Source of the DNA: Marsupella aquatica
Taxonomy: Eukaryota; Marchantiophyta
NCBI GenBank assembly: GCA_973895155.1
Contig: OZ316892.1
Span: 9,176,001-9,240,000 of the forward strand
DNA: 64,000 bases
Direction of reading: 5' to 3'
Position 1 is the stretch's first letter; each line of letters starts with the position of its first letter. This document shows, piece by piece, positions 1-11,099 of this stretch. The notes under the pieces are model-generated. The model did not search any database and was not told where the DNA came from. It worked only from the letters and a program-made list of their open reading frames with translations. The position numbers were made by a program, and so were the translations under genes.

Positions 1-131
1 GAGGCACTTGATTTGAGAGGCACAAGAGTTTAGGAGACTAATATGGAACCTAACATGGTTAATTGGATATAAGGCATTATCAAGAATTCCAAACTCGCCT
101 CAATCATAAGAAAGGGAGTTGCATACCCTGG
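1..131 (-). mobile_element. Fragment of hAT-like MITE family M1 (right part)
   Basis: This stretch resembles one end of the 20,857-21,331 element. It shares the 'gagaggcacaagagttta' block, the 'aattggatataaggc' block and a terminal 'gagttgcatacc' motif ending near 131. The left part lies outside the window. Divergence is moderate, so this is an older copy. Confidence 0.7.
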
Positions 132-1300
132 CCCCTAGGTTGAAGTTTCTTAGGTGGCTCACCTTGTGAATTTCTTTCCCCCTATTAAAGCCCCGATTAA
201 AGCACCCTCTTTCAAAGGAAGGTACAAAAATATCTACAGGTTGAAATGGAGCTGCAGATGACAAATGATATAATGACATGTAGCACCTTTTGAATGGTTA
301 CCCGTTGCTTAGTTCCTTGCTACTTCCAAGTACTTGCCTAAAATGTCCTTTACTTCCTTCTCAGATCACATGAGGTCCAAAGTTTTTAAAGTGAAACCCC
401 AGCTACAAAAATGTCACAACAAAATGGCCGAGAACCATTTTTACAAAAAATCACCATTTAAATCATGAAACTTGGAAAGATAAATAAAAGCTCTGATGCT
501 GACTCAATATCAAAATATTTACTTTCACTCCTATTTTGGTATTTCCGCTAGTGAAGACGGTACTCTAAGTACGTACCCTACAATAAACAAGGCCGGCATC
601 AGTTGCACTGACGGGGAGGAGAGTCCAATAGAGCATTAATTATTTTTAAATGAGATTTTGTAGCTGGCAACCGTAGGAGTCTAAGAGTTTTGAGGGAAGG
701 ACAAACTCTTTGAAGCATGGGGAAAACCTAAATAACCATTGAGGGGCCAGGGAAAATGAAAATTATTTTTTGTTTGTAAAGGGATTTTTTTAGGCTCTAT
801 CCTTTATATCCTTTCTTCTCCTCTCGATCCTCTCCTCTCACCTCCCTTTAATTTTCCTCTTCTCGGCCTCCCCTCTCCCTGAGTGTGTAACCAAGAATCC
901 CGTGCATTCCTTCCCGGAGCCCCACCCGTGCTTCCGGCTTGGTTTGTGACCTTGATGCTTGCTCTCCCTTTCCCGTCTTATTAAAAGTTTCCTTCCCTAC
1001 CTGGCCACCCAGCAACTTAAGTTAATTTGACTGTGGTTTTGGCTGTGAATGGACACAGCCACCCCCCACAACCACCTGGCTTGCATGACTTTGTCCCAGC
1101 TCTACAACCCCTTGTGAAAGAATCGCGTAAATAATTATGCACAGGCTGGAAAAACGCCAAGGTGAATATTTTGGTACCTGAAACCACAGGCACCTAATAG
1201 TTCATGGGATTTTATTTTCAACTAAAGTTGGAATTACAAGAAAATGGTCAAACAAAATGGTAAAAAATATTGTAGGTTATAGTAAATAAACTTATTTTTG
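132..1300. other. Intergenic, no gene seen
   Basis: No coding signal, RNA gene or known repeat is recognisable here. A pyrimidine-rich tract rich in CTCT and CCTC lies at about 785-885. Confidence 0.5.
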
Positions 1301-1309
1301 CATCAATTT

Positions 1310-1615
1310 AGGGACCCCAATTCGAAAGACCAAGTAGGTAATAATTTTAGTCCTTGCATGGGTCCTAAAAAGGAAAAGCACCGGGCAAATCGATCATCTC
1401 GCCTTGAAGGCCAGCATATATCTGTATCAGTGATCAATCTAATCTTCATTTTGGGTGAGGTTCGCGCACTTTGTCCACAGTAAAGCTCGACTACAAACTA
1501 AGGGACTGGTACCAACTTGCAGCTTGGGGCTAGATCCTCTACGTCATTTGACTGACTTCTTAGTAAATGGAAGACAGGCTCCAAGTACGGTGCAGGAGCC
1601 AAGTTACGGAACTTC
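1310..1615 (+). repeat. Direct repeat A, copy 1
   Basis: Two blocks match a second locus in the same orientation. Positions 1316-1375 match 13,742-13,797 ('ttgcatgggtcctaaa' shared) and 1445-1615 match 14,163-14,320 plus 14,617-14,660 ('cttgcagc...ggggctagatcctc' shared). This copy lacks the MITE found inside the other one, so it looks like an empty site. No coding function is seen. Confidence 0.65.
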
Positions 1616-1799
1616 TGATTATTTCGTGCGTGCTAGAAGGGACAACTCCATTAGAACTCCATTACTTGAAGCAATATATTCAGCTGCTCTTCAATAGCGT
1701 GCTAGAAGGACCAACTCCATTAGAACCCCATTATTTGATGCAATATATCAGCAGCTCTCCAAAAGCTTCCTTGCTCTTGATATTTTACGTACGGACTTC

Positions 1800-4160
1800 A
1801 ATATGTTCGATCTGAGTGAAGCTGTGCGCGCTGACCAACCTCCGTCATTACTATTTCATTGAGTCACGGCCTTAGTTTGCATCATGCTCTTGACTTTATT
1901 TATTTTTTCTCACTAGTTCACATTCCACCGCTAGCTCAGCAGGTTACAGCAGCAAGCCACCCCGTAATTGACTTGAGGCTGGGGCCACTACGGCGGATGC
2001 TAGCTGTCAGGTTGCCCCCTGAGCTCACGTCGTTTAAGTTACTGCATTCGTCAACAACGGAGGCTACTGGTTTGGAGACACCGTTCAACGCGCAATACAG
2101 TCATGTTTGAGCTACGAGTTCGAAGCACACAATGAGCTTTTAATACGAATGGACTTTTCTTCTCCAACCCTGTTAGAAAATCAAGACGGGAAAGCTCACG
2201 TATTATTAAAGCAGCGGTCTACACTCTGGATGATATGAAGACGCTCAAATGTACGTTTTGGAAATATCTATGCATCCAGAAATCTTCATTCTCTAATGAG
2301 TGTGAGCTGAAAACTGTGGCCCCTGTCTATGGATGGATGCTAAGCGGGCTCATATGCATTCATCATAGAGTCATGATTGGCGTTCACTCCGTAGGTCCCG
2401 CGTCGCTGCTCCTCTCGAAATCCATTGTGTATATTGAAGTAGCACATTTCCAGACCACGTGATGAAAGAGACTGGACAGGGGTGCAGTCCTCTCATCGTT
2501 GAGCGGTGAGCCCTAAAGGTACGAACCATGCATCACCTATGCGGTATTATTTTGGCAAGAGCGCGTCCCATCAAACGTTTCTGAACTGGCTTCATCGCAG
2601 ATTGAGGCCAGTCACATCAAACTCTCTCACTTAAAGGAGCAATTGCGGAATTAGCGGACGGCTCAGCGGCATTGTTGTATAATCTGACCAACTTGAACGG
2701 ACACGTCAAACCACAACGGTGGTTCAAGAAGAGGACCAGTACCTTACCCAGGAGTGCAACTGTCCATATTATAATTGAACCTAACTATCTGCGTCTGAAT
2801 CTTGCAGGTGAAGCGAAGGTGGGAGGCTAGGGGAATTTCGTTCAGGGTAATGATGTGAAGGTAATCTATTTTCTCACCCGTCGTTCGTTTTTTCTCGCTT
2901 AGTCATTAATTTATCCTGAGTGAGAGATATGACTAGCTTGTATTAATCGAAATCACCCTCTGGACCCTGCAAGTGAAGAGAAGGTGCATGGGGGCGATTT
3001 GTTTTAAGAGAATGATGTCAAGTGGATCTAGATTCTCACCTGTTGTTCACTTTTTCTCTCAATAATCCTGAGGGAGAGATTTCACTTCAATTGACATGGC
3101 TACAGATTAACTCTCACCCACATAACATGTTTAGATACATGCATGATACCCCGCATGATGCTAGTGTAAATATAGTTGTGTGAAAGCAAAGAAATGATGA
3201 TGGTGAGCTTTGGGTCTGTCATGGCCCGGTGGATAATTAAGGGCAACCATGGCTGAGTGGTGTATGTACTAGATCTATTGTCATATGGTCACGAGCAACC
3301 TCTTTTTATCATGGCTTAAGGTAAGCGGTCACCTCTGCTTTGACCAGCAAGCCTTTTGTTTCATTACTTGTCGACCCGAATGCCAGAGGTTTCTGCACTG
3401 CATCCCTTTCATTTGGTATGTTCTCCTAGGGGTTGATTCGAGGGCTCATGTAGAGATGAGTAGGAATTCTGCGATTAATAGGCTAGCTCTCTGATTGCCT
3501 GAATTAGCCCCTTCCGATCAAAGTCACCTAGTATTGCTAAAGAGACAGCTAAGTACTAGTATGGTTACGACTTTCCATGCGTTAGTCTTAAGCATGAGGA
3601 CTGGGCAAGAGAAGACAAGTGAGCACCTCATTTATTCATCATTGTTTTGTCTTACTCCTTTATGTGTTGCCATGGTAATCAGGACACTAGCTTCTAAGTG
3701 GTAGATAAGGCCGAGTTGTTTTGTTGACACATTGAAGGGCCGGGACGATAGATTTAAATTCAAGACCAAAGACACCTTCGAGCCTCAGCATTTGCCCGCA
3801 CCTGTTCCCTTCTTTTCTCAATTTTCACACTTTTTCTAAGTGTGACTATAGGGTGAATGAACCTCACTTTTGGGTGAGGTAAATTAAATAACAAAAGCAT
3901 CCATCACAAAGGATCCCCACTAAGCTCCTCCACCACACAGTCTGAAGGCAGCTGGCAACCAGAATGATTTGCGCCTGATATTTACCCCTGCTGGGGCTAG
4001 TTTTTACAAACGTGATCTATATAAGGACCAATTTGTCAACTTACAAGACTTGATATCTTTTGCAATGATTATTATTATGACTTCCCAGGATTCGAGCCCA
4101 GTGGGAAACTATTCTAGGTGTACATGTAACTTAAAAGCATCTGCAACAACCCCAAGGTAA
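1800..4160 (+). repeat. Left arm of long inverted repeat bracketing the AP2 gene
   Basis: The sequence matches the reverse complement of 11,100-13,710 over most of its length. Long nearly identical blocks include 2440-2515 against 12,945-13,010 ('ccagaccacgtgatgaaag'), 3590-3760 against 11,650-11,830, and 4000-4110 against 11,160-11,255. Indels interrupt the match; for example, the right arm carries extra sequence at about 11,280-11,640. No transposase is recognisable in the arm. The structure could be long terminal inverted repeats of a Mutator or foldback type element, or two separately inserted copies of one repeat. Confidence 0.8.
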
Positions 4161-4161
4161 G

Positions 4162-4792
4162 CCCGAGGGTAAGCCATTCTCCTTTTTAACCAAGTTTTAA
4201 TTCCTTATATATAATGGCTTTATATGCAATTGTCCATGTTAAGTTTCATATCAGTTTACTAAAACTCTTGTCCTCTCAAGGAATCCAAAAATGTAACTTA
4301 AAAAAAACAATTGGACAGGATTTGAAATTTAAAAGCCTTGATCAAAACAAAATTATATGGCTGTTTTTCAGACAAGGGTCTACAACAAAACTAACAAGCC
4401 AGTGCGCATTTCTGAATTCTAAAATCTTTTAATAGGTAACTGCCTGGATAGCCGGGATCAACAAAAATTAAAAAGTTCATGGTGATCTACAATTACAGAA
4501 CTATTCATGCAGCAGCTAGATCTTCTTCTTTCCTTGATACGGTGGTATTGATCCTCATAAGGTCTACTAATTTTGCAAAGGGTAGTACCATCAACAATTT
4601 CAATACATCATGGCAATTGTGGATGATGTTGAGCTAACTGTCTCCTTTCCTCTAAAATAACTATGATTATTTTACTCTAGTTAAAACCTAGCCAAGATTC
4701 CAAGGAAAATCTAGCCAAGATTGAGTCAAAACCCTGTTACTATAAAAAATTAAAAATGTGTGTTATAAAATGAGGAGTTGTGTACCTAGGGT
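4162..4792 (+). mobile_element. Diverged M1 MITE copy
   Basis: Positions 4162-4440 align with the left two thirds of the 21,475-21,962 MITE, with the blocks 'ttaattcctta', 'ggaatccaaaaatgtaac' and 'caagggtctaca'. Positions 4745-4792 resemble the opposite terminus ('gaggagttg...acctaggg'). The middle, about 4440-4745, does not match and may be internal replacement or a nested insertion. Confidence 0.6.
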
Positions 4793-6097
4793 TCAGTATT
4801 ACTAGATGAGGGCGACCTTAATAATTATGAAGTTTTGAGGAATTGGGACATTCATGTATCACCCCTTTTAAATTCCTGGTAGAGTTTTTTGCCCAGTTTT
4901 TTGGTTTCTCAGATGGGTCATTTAGGTTTAAATGCCATACAGTCATGTGTAGCGCAGTCCGTGGAATTGAACTTTTGGCTAGGTTAATATGGTCACCTTG
5001 GGTCAAATGGGATACTTGTAGTGATGTTGGGGTATTTGGGTCACCACTATTAGGTTAATTGATCAGTGTGATACAGTGAATCTGAATATACTTTTCAGGG
5101 TTTATTGTTGCGCTATGAAGTAATCAATATTTAAAGGAACCACAAAATAACCTATAGTAGTAAATGCTTTAAAACGCAAAGCCCCATACAACTGAAGGCT
5201 TGTGCAGTTCTATTTTGAGATAGAGAAATCTATCTTACAGAGTTTGATGAAATGATGACATTTTGTAAAAATGGTTCTCTGCCATTTGTTGTGAGTATTT
5301 GCAAAACCTTCAACTTTGCAAAAATGAAGTACTTGTCTTGTGACATTCCCAAATTGAAGCCAAGCCAAAACAAACACAAGTCTGCAAGAAGAGAAGCTTA
5401 ATAATTTGTGCTTATTTCTTGGTTCACATTCCTATATGGAAACAGTGACTTTCCATCAATTTTTTTGTGAAGTTTGAATTTAGGATATTATCCAGCACTT
5501 TTAGCTTTGAAATTTTGCAAAATGTTTCACACCGCAAAATAAATACTAAACAAAACCCAATGCAAGTCGTGTGTAAAAAGGGGGTGTGCAGTTTGGTTTG
5601 ACTTTTCGGTCCAAAATATTTGAGAGCTCGGAGTGTATTTTACTACAAATATGCAAAGTGGGCAGAATTGAATATATTTATAACGTATTGCTTTGCATAT
5701 TAATATTTCAAAAATAAAGTCCTTACAAAAAATTTGTACTTGCAAACTTAGAGTGTTACGCAGCGGGGTTCTGATTTATCTGCTATCAAACTATATTTAC
5801 GAACACCAGAAGTTGACACTTCCTAAGATGGACACAGCGAATTCTTGCTTTTCCGGATCTAGCTTGAGCAACTCTGACTCGCCACTCAGTTGGAAAATTG
5901 TAGGAGGACAGTCAGCCTAGCCACTCCTGAGGTTTGGAAAGTCTGCTGTCATGGAGTACTGTCTGCGTCTTTTAGACTCATGTGCAGGTTTGGGTACATG
6001 GAAGGTTGCCCTCTGAGCCTGGTCGAGCTGGACCATGGTTCTAACGAAACTCCTGCACGAACCAGTGGTCCTGATGCGGTTGGGAACAAGCTCGGCA
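4793..6097. other. Intergenic, downstream of AP2 gene
   Basis: This is AT-rich sequence 3' of the AP2 coding region. The 3' UTR of that gene must lie at its right edge. Minus-strand reading frames at about 5917-6132 overlap the end of the AP2 coding region in another frame. I could not link them to it by convincing splice sites. Confidence 0.4.
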
Positions 6098-8722
6098 TTA
6101 AGCTGCCTTGTCATATGAGGTATGGGTTCCACCTGATATATCTACTCTCTTTCTTACGGGGAAATATCTTGAAGCTCCGATAGCCCTTGGGTGTTCTTGG
6201 AGCTCTGTAATTGGTGGGTACTCTGGGAGCACAGTTCCTTGTCCAGCACTTTGCTTCCGTAGCATTTTCACAAGTTGAGCGTCTGATAACTGCACCAACT
6301 GAAGCAGATAAAGCAAAATTATCATTCTTACAATGAGTAGTACCCAAGAACCATATATCCAACAACGAAACGGGATTCCATACAAGCCTGTCATTCGGTG
6401 ATTCATGCGATTACTGGGCAGCCATATACCCTCTAGTGACTCAGATATCGATATGCATATGAATTAATATTAAAAACTCTACTTTAAAAAACCCTCACCT
6501 GCCGCAACTCCCCTTCGTATTCTTTCAGATGAAAGTTAAGCTCTGCACCAGAAGTTCTGAAATACATTGCTGCTCTGTCATATGCCCTGCCAAAGCAAAG
6601 CATTAGTTAGTTAGTTGTTTCGGTCTCTGTAGTGTTTCGAGCTTAATTACAAACAATCATCAAATTCTATATGACTGTCACTACATGGAAAATAAAACAG
6701 TTGACGTATACTAGACTTTTCTGGGTTGTTAACTAATTAAATAAAAACTCGTTCTAGGTCAGAGTTACACGCTCTTCAAACGAGAAAATAAGGGGCTGTG
6801 AAAGAAGATATTCGAGCATCTTTCAGAGGTCGGCCGTGTCCCATGTAGACAATGAGTTGAGTACCGAATATTAAGTGAAAGAGACCAAGCCATATCAAAT
6901 TTCCCCATGAAGCCTTGCACAACAAACACATTAAGTGATCGCACGACTTGGAAAAAATTGAGTGATCGATCGGCTTACCTTGCAGCTTTCTCTTCAGTAG
7001 AAGAAGCTCCTGCGATCGCATAGACAATGTTCTTAGACTGTCAAGATAAGTCTACTATGCAGGAAAATCGCATAGACAATGCTCTTAGTCTCTCAAGCTA
7101 GATATCTAATATGCATGGAACTGAAAATGACTGAAAAACTTGAAATGTACTTCGGGCCTTGTCTTTCAGATTGCTGTACAGAATTAATACGCATGTGTGC
7201 AAGCGTACCTAGATAGATTTGTTTTCGTTTGTTCCTGCAAAGATTGATGATGCACAGGTCAAAGGCTGGTAGAAGATTGTAGAAGAAAAACATAGAGCGA
7301 TCGTCTTTACATCCTCTCAATGAAATGTTCAACAAAATATGGGAGTACTTAATTAGCCGGTACGTAGAGAATATAGATGAGTTGGGCACAGGAGCTAGAG
7401 AATCTATCGAATCAGGGATCCTCGGAAGGCCTGTTTGGACCTAGCTCATGCAAGCCATGCAAAGATCCATTACATCCTGACGAAGATTTTCTACGGCCAC
7501 ACGGAGTGCAAAAGCTCAGGGGTCGACCAATGATTAAGGTAGAGAAAAACTACTTCACGAAAGAACGTCAACTTCCCAACTAGCCGGCGTACATCAAATT
7601 AAAAATTGAATTAAGAATGTGTTGCAGCAAGTGATGACCTGATGGATTTCAAAGATCCAAACTACTACGCTACCACGAGACTGGAAAGACGATCCGGCTG
7701 CAGTAGTCGAACAAGCTAGCTCGTCAAGTGATCGAAGTAAAACTTTACCTACGAAACTTATGTTGACGGTCTTAGCATCATGCAGAAACATTTTCTTACG
7801 AAAATTTGAACAACCGCATCTTACCAAATGTGTGCTTCCCATCTCCCTGTCCTCTTATAGTGCGTAACTCCCTTGAAACACGAACTGCTCTTTCGGGGCC
7901 CAGGCCGGGCTGACGGTCTGCTGTTGTGATTAAACATGAAGAAATTCAAAAGGGAAAATTTCAATTCAATTTCATAAATATGGAGTACATAGCTAGTATC
8001 AGAGCTGAATTGTTTCATTCCATTTTCAGTACTGCCTTACCTATGAAATGGATAAGCCAGCCCTACAATACAGGATCACCATCAATACGATGAGCAAGCA
8101 CACTAAGAAGTACTTGAACTGAAAGGTCTTTTCGTCATGCCGTTAAGTCTCACATCTTAGCTTTGAAATATAGAGGGAGGATTTGTAGTTACCCCTTTCG
8201 AACTGCGCGAGCACCCAATCGTCGTTTCGTTGTGTGATCCGACCGGGGGACCCGTCCGGGACCGGTTAGAGACAACGGTGGCGCATTCATAGCCGATGCT
8301 CTGGATGACAACGCTGACGCTCTGGATGACAACTCTGATCCTTTTCGTTTTCCCACAGACGCTGATGCGTTTCTGAATGGGGTCTGCACATCAGTCTGCT
8401 CTCGCACACATTCTAGAGCCAGTAAAGATGACAATGAGGGAGTGCTCCCATCCCCCGACTCAAACTCACTTGCACCTCTGGTTGCAACCACTGCGCGTGA
8501 GTCTTGCTCGCTTATTTGCTTTGTGGCCTCTCCGGAGAAGCTTCTGACTGAGTTGTTCCTTGTCGATGGTTTGAAAGCTGGTTTCGGTGGAAACAGACTC
8601 AAGAGCTTTGCTTTTACTTTCCATTGATGTAACCCGTTGCTCCCGAAAGCAGTATACGGGATCTTTTCAAGAGTGAATGGAATGGAGCTGCCACAAATGA
8701 AAGGTTGATGTCCGGGATCCAT
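6098..8722 (-). CDS. AP2-family transcription factor with a single AP2 domain
   Basis: A predicted nuclear DNA-binding regulator. Coding exons (minus strand): 8722-8193, 7920-7825, 7234-7209, 7009-6979, 6586-6499, 6289-6098; 963 nt, 320 aa, all phases matching. The AP2 domain spans about residues 188-246, beginning at [20 protein letters not shown], continuing through QIYLGG and AARAYDRAA, and ending ELNF. Two microexons (26 and 31 bp) split it, as is usual in AP2-group genes. The wording is closest to the first domain of euAP2/TOE-type proteins. A basic stretch at about 166-187 may be the nuclear signal. Residues 131-144 repeat SSRASA(L/M). The start is chosen because an in-frame TAG lies 28 bases upstream in the same exon, whose acceptor is at 8752; the 5' UTR is therefore probably interrupted by an intron. 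The usual second AP2 domain is absent after [16 protein letters not shown]. The C-terminal exon end is the least certain part. Confidence 0.88.
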
Positions 8723-8751
8723 TGCGATAGTTTCTTGTCGTGCGGACTATC
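8723..8751 (-). other. 5' UTR part of AP2 exon with intron acceptor
   Basis: The minus strand reads a pyrimidine-rich 'gttttgcag' acceptor ending at 8752, then 29 untranslated bases before the AP2 start codon. These bases hold an in-frame stop. The first non-coding exon must lie further right and I could not place it. Confidence 0.6.
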
Positions 8752-11099
8752 CTGCAAAACATCCACGACTAATGAGTTAGAAACAGAGGTGCGCTCTTTG
8801 CAAAATTGTGAGAACCCCATATGTTTTCTCGGTGAGAGAAAACTCAATCCAAATTTTAATCCTGATCGAATGTCGGTCCTAATATACTGTTGAATAATAA
8901 AGTAACTATGTCCTTGAGACACTCTGAATTAGAAGCGGGATTACAAGCATCGGTGCCTGGCTTAATTGTGAGGACAAGTTATATAATATAATTTAAAGTC
9001 CACACCATAATTCATGCATTCAACTAGCTTGCAGGTCCGACATTACTAAACTACAACAACACACCGAGATTGGCCTGGATTGTGGGAAACGAGGTTACTG
9101 TGATCGATCAGCAATGACTGATACGACTCAAGAAGAGGACAGGAAGGATAGTGTCCGGCTATCCAGCTTGAGTCATGTGCTGCGTAATACCTGCTGGGTT
9201 ACAGCAGCTTGCCTCGCAAAAGACTAGCTTCGATATTCACAATTTCACGGTCTTCGACACTGAACCTTACACAGGAACAGATCTTCAGATCTTCAATGCT
9301 GAAAAAACAGAAGCAAAATCCACATCAGTAGTGAGATGAAAATACATAACAACACAAAAGTCTTTGACGACTTCTTCAGTACGAGCTTCAGAAGCGAATT
9401 AATTTGAAAAATAGCAGTTACATATTCCCCCGTCTTGGCAAGAACTATACTGCATCCTCGCTGTCTGGATCTTTAATGAGAGATCGTCAAGAGGTATACT
9501 GTCATTTTGTCCCATTCAGCTCTATAGAGAGATATACATCCGCAATAAATCTCGATACCAGAAAACATTCTTTGAGGCAGAATGGGGCAAGGGAAATTCA
9601 GGCCACCAGACTCCAGTCAAACAAACTTAAGTCAAGGGTGATACCACGTACTAAAATAGAAGAGACTGTGATACGGAAATTAGGATGGACCTCTTCTTAA
9701 ATCTATCTATCTATCTATCGATACATATTATGCTAGCTACGACTGCTCACCACAATGCAACGAACCTACGGGAAACCCAGAGGCAAAGGAACGATGTTTT
9801 CCGTTGTTTCATAAAAACAATCGCCGAAGAAAGGAAAATTTCTGTACATACAGAAACCAAATTTAGGTTGTAACCAGCTAAGTCGACAAGGAAATGTAGC
9901 AAGCCGAAGAGCAGTAAGCCGCCAGACTACCGATCCAGTGTCGTTCAGTTCCTTGGCGATTCATAAATTATTCAAGCGGAAGAAACAACTGGAACCCCTC
10001 ACAGAAGAAGACGATCCCGATTATCGGCTCAACATCTTAATGCCTTTTAAAGAGCTGGGTAGGGCGTTCGCATTTGGAAATCGGAGCGCAGGCTACTCTA
10101 ATGCTAGACTATCTACGTGACAAATGCTTGCAAACGCGAATTCTACGGAAATTGTAGCAAAATTTACATTTGGTCCAAAATGTAAACATTCTTTACCATG
10201 CAGATTTATGACGTACACTAGAATGTACGTTGAGATGAATTAATTTATAATTTCGATGAGACCGGATCGGAAACAGCTAGTATTAAGCTCAGCCTGAGCT
10301 TGCCTCACAAACGTGGTGCTAAACTAGTTCGATCGGCACATCCAATTTTCTCCCAGATTTCAATATGGTAAACAATGTCCCCCTAATAGCTCGACGCATC
10401 CCTCTCACCGAAACATTGTGCGCTACCTTTGTAACTAACAATGTTCATGGTTATCAATACCTTACCTGGTCCCTTCAGAATAACCTTAGGACGAGAGAAA
10501 ATCCAGATCAAGTTGCCTTCCTGGGTACGTACAAAGTACGTTTGGAAGCATTAGTCACGAGCTTTTCCACTTGCCACATGTTTTAGTCGGAAGGGTTGGT
10601 CTAGGAAGTTTTCTGAAGCCTCCTGGCTGCCTCTCACTATAGTTCTTTGGCCGTGATACTTGGCCACACTCAAAAAAGAAAGCAAAACTTACTGAACAAA
10701 TAAAAAGCACAACGTAGGAAAGCCAACTTTAGTGAAAACTCATAAAATTAATAAGGGCCACGAATGAGACTGCAACCTAGGGGAGGTTAGAAGGAGAAAA
10801 CACACATGCCTGGATATCAAAACGCCAAATACACAACAACTCGAACGAAAATAGATTAGTGATCGAAAATTGTCTTCCTTCCCCCAAAAGATTAGTTTTG
10901 TTGAATTGATACTGAGGAGATTTCTTTACCATAACTTTGGGCAGGCTGAACTCAATCTAAAATTTAATTCTGCTGTGCCAGTAAACGTGGTATGTACTAT
11001 CAGTTTTAATGTCAATCATCACGTATCCCTTAGACCATGCATCTTTCTCTGACTAAAAATGGCTCGTAAAATTAAGTCATGAAGATCGAATTGAAGGCA
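8752..11099. other. AP2 5' flank, no further gene seen
   Basis: This presumably holds the AP2 promoter and a first untranslated exon. The only repeat I note is a short ATCT microsatellite at about 9699-9720. Reading frames at 9404-9700 and 9938-10,120 have no family resemblance or splice support. Confidence 0.4.

Noticed and set aside
5917-6290. Possible second AP2 domain after 'GASRYFP'
   Set aside because: The words recall the start of a second repeat, but none of the following conserved text (GRWEAR, YLG, AYD) appears in any frame. A 25-base intron needed to bridge frames would be too short.
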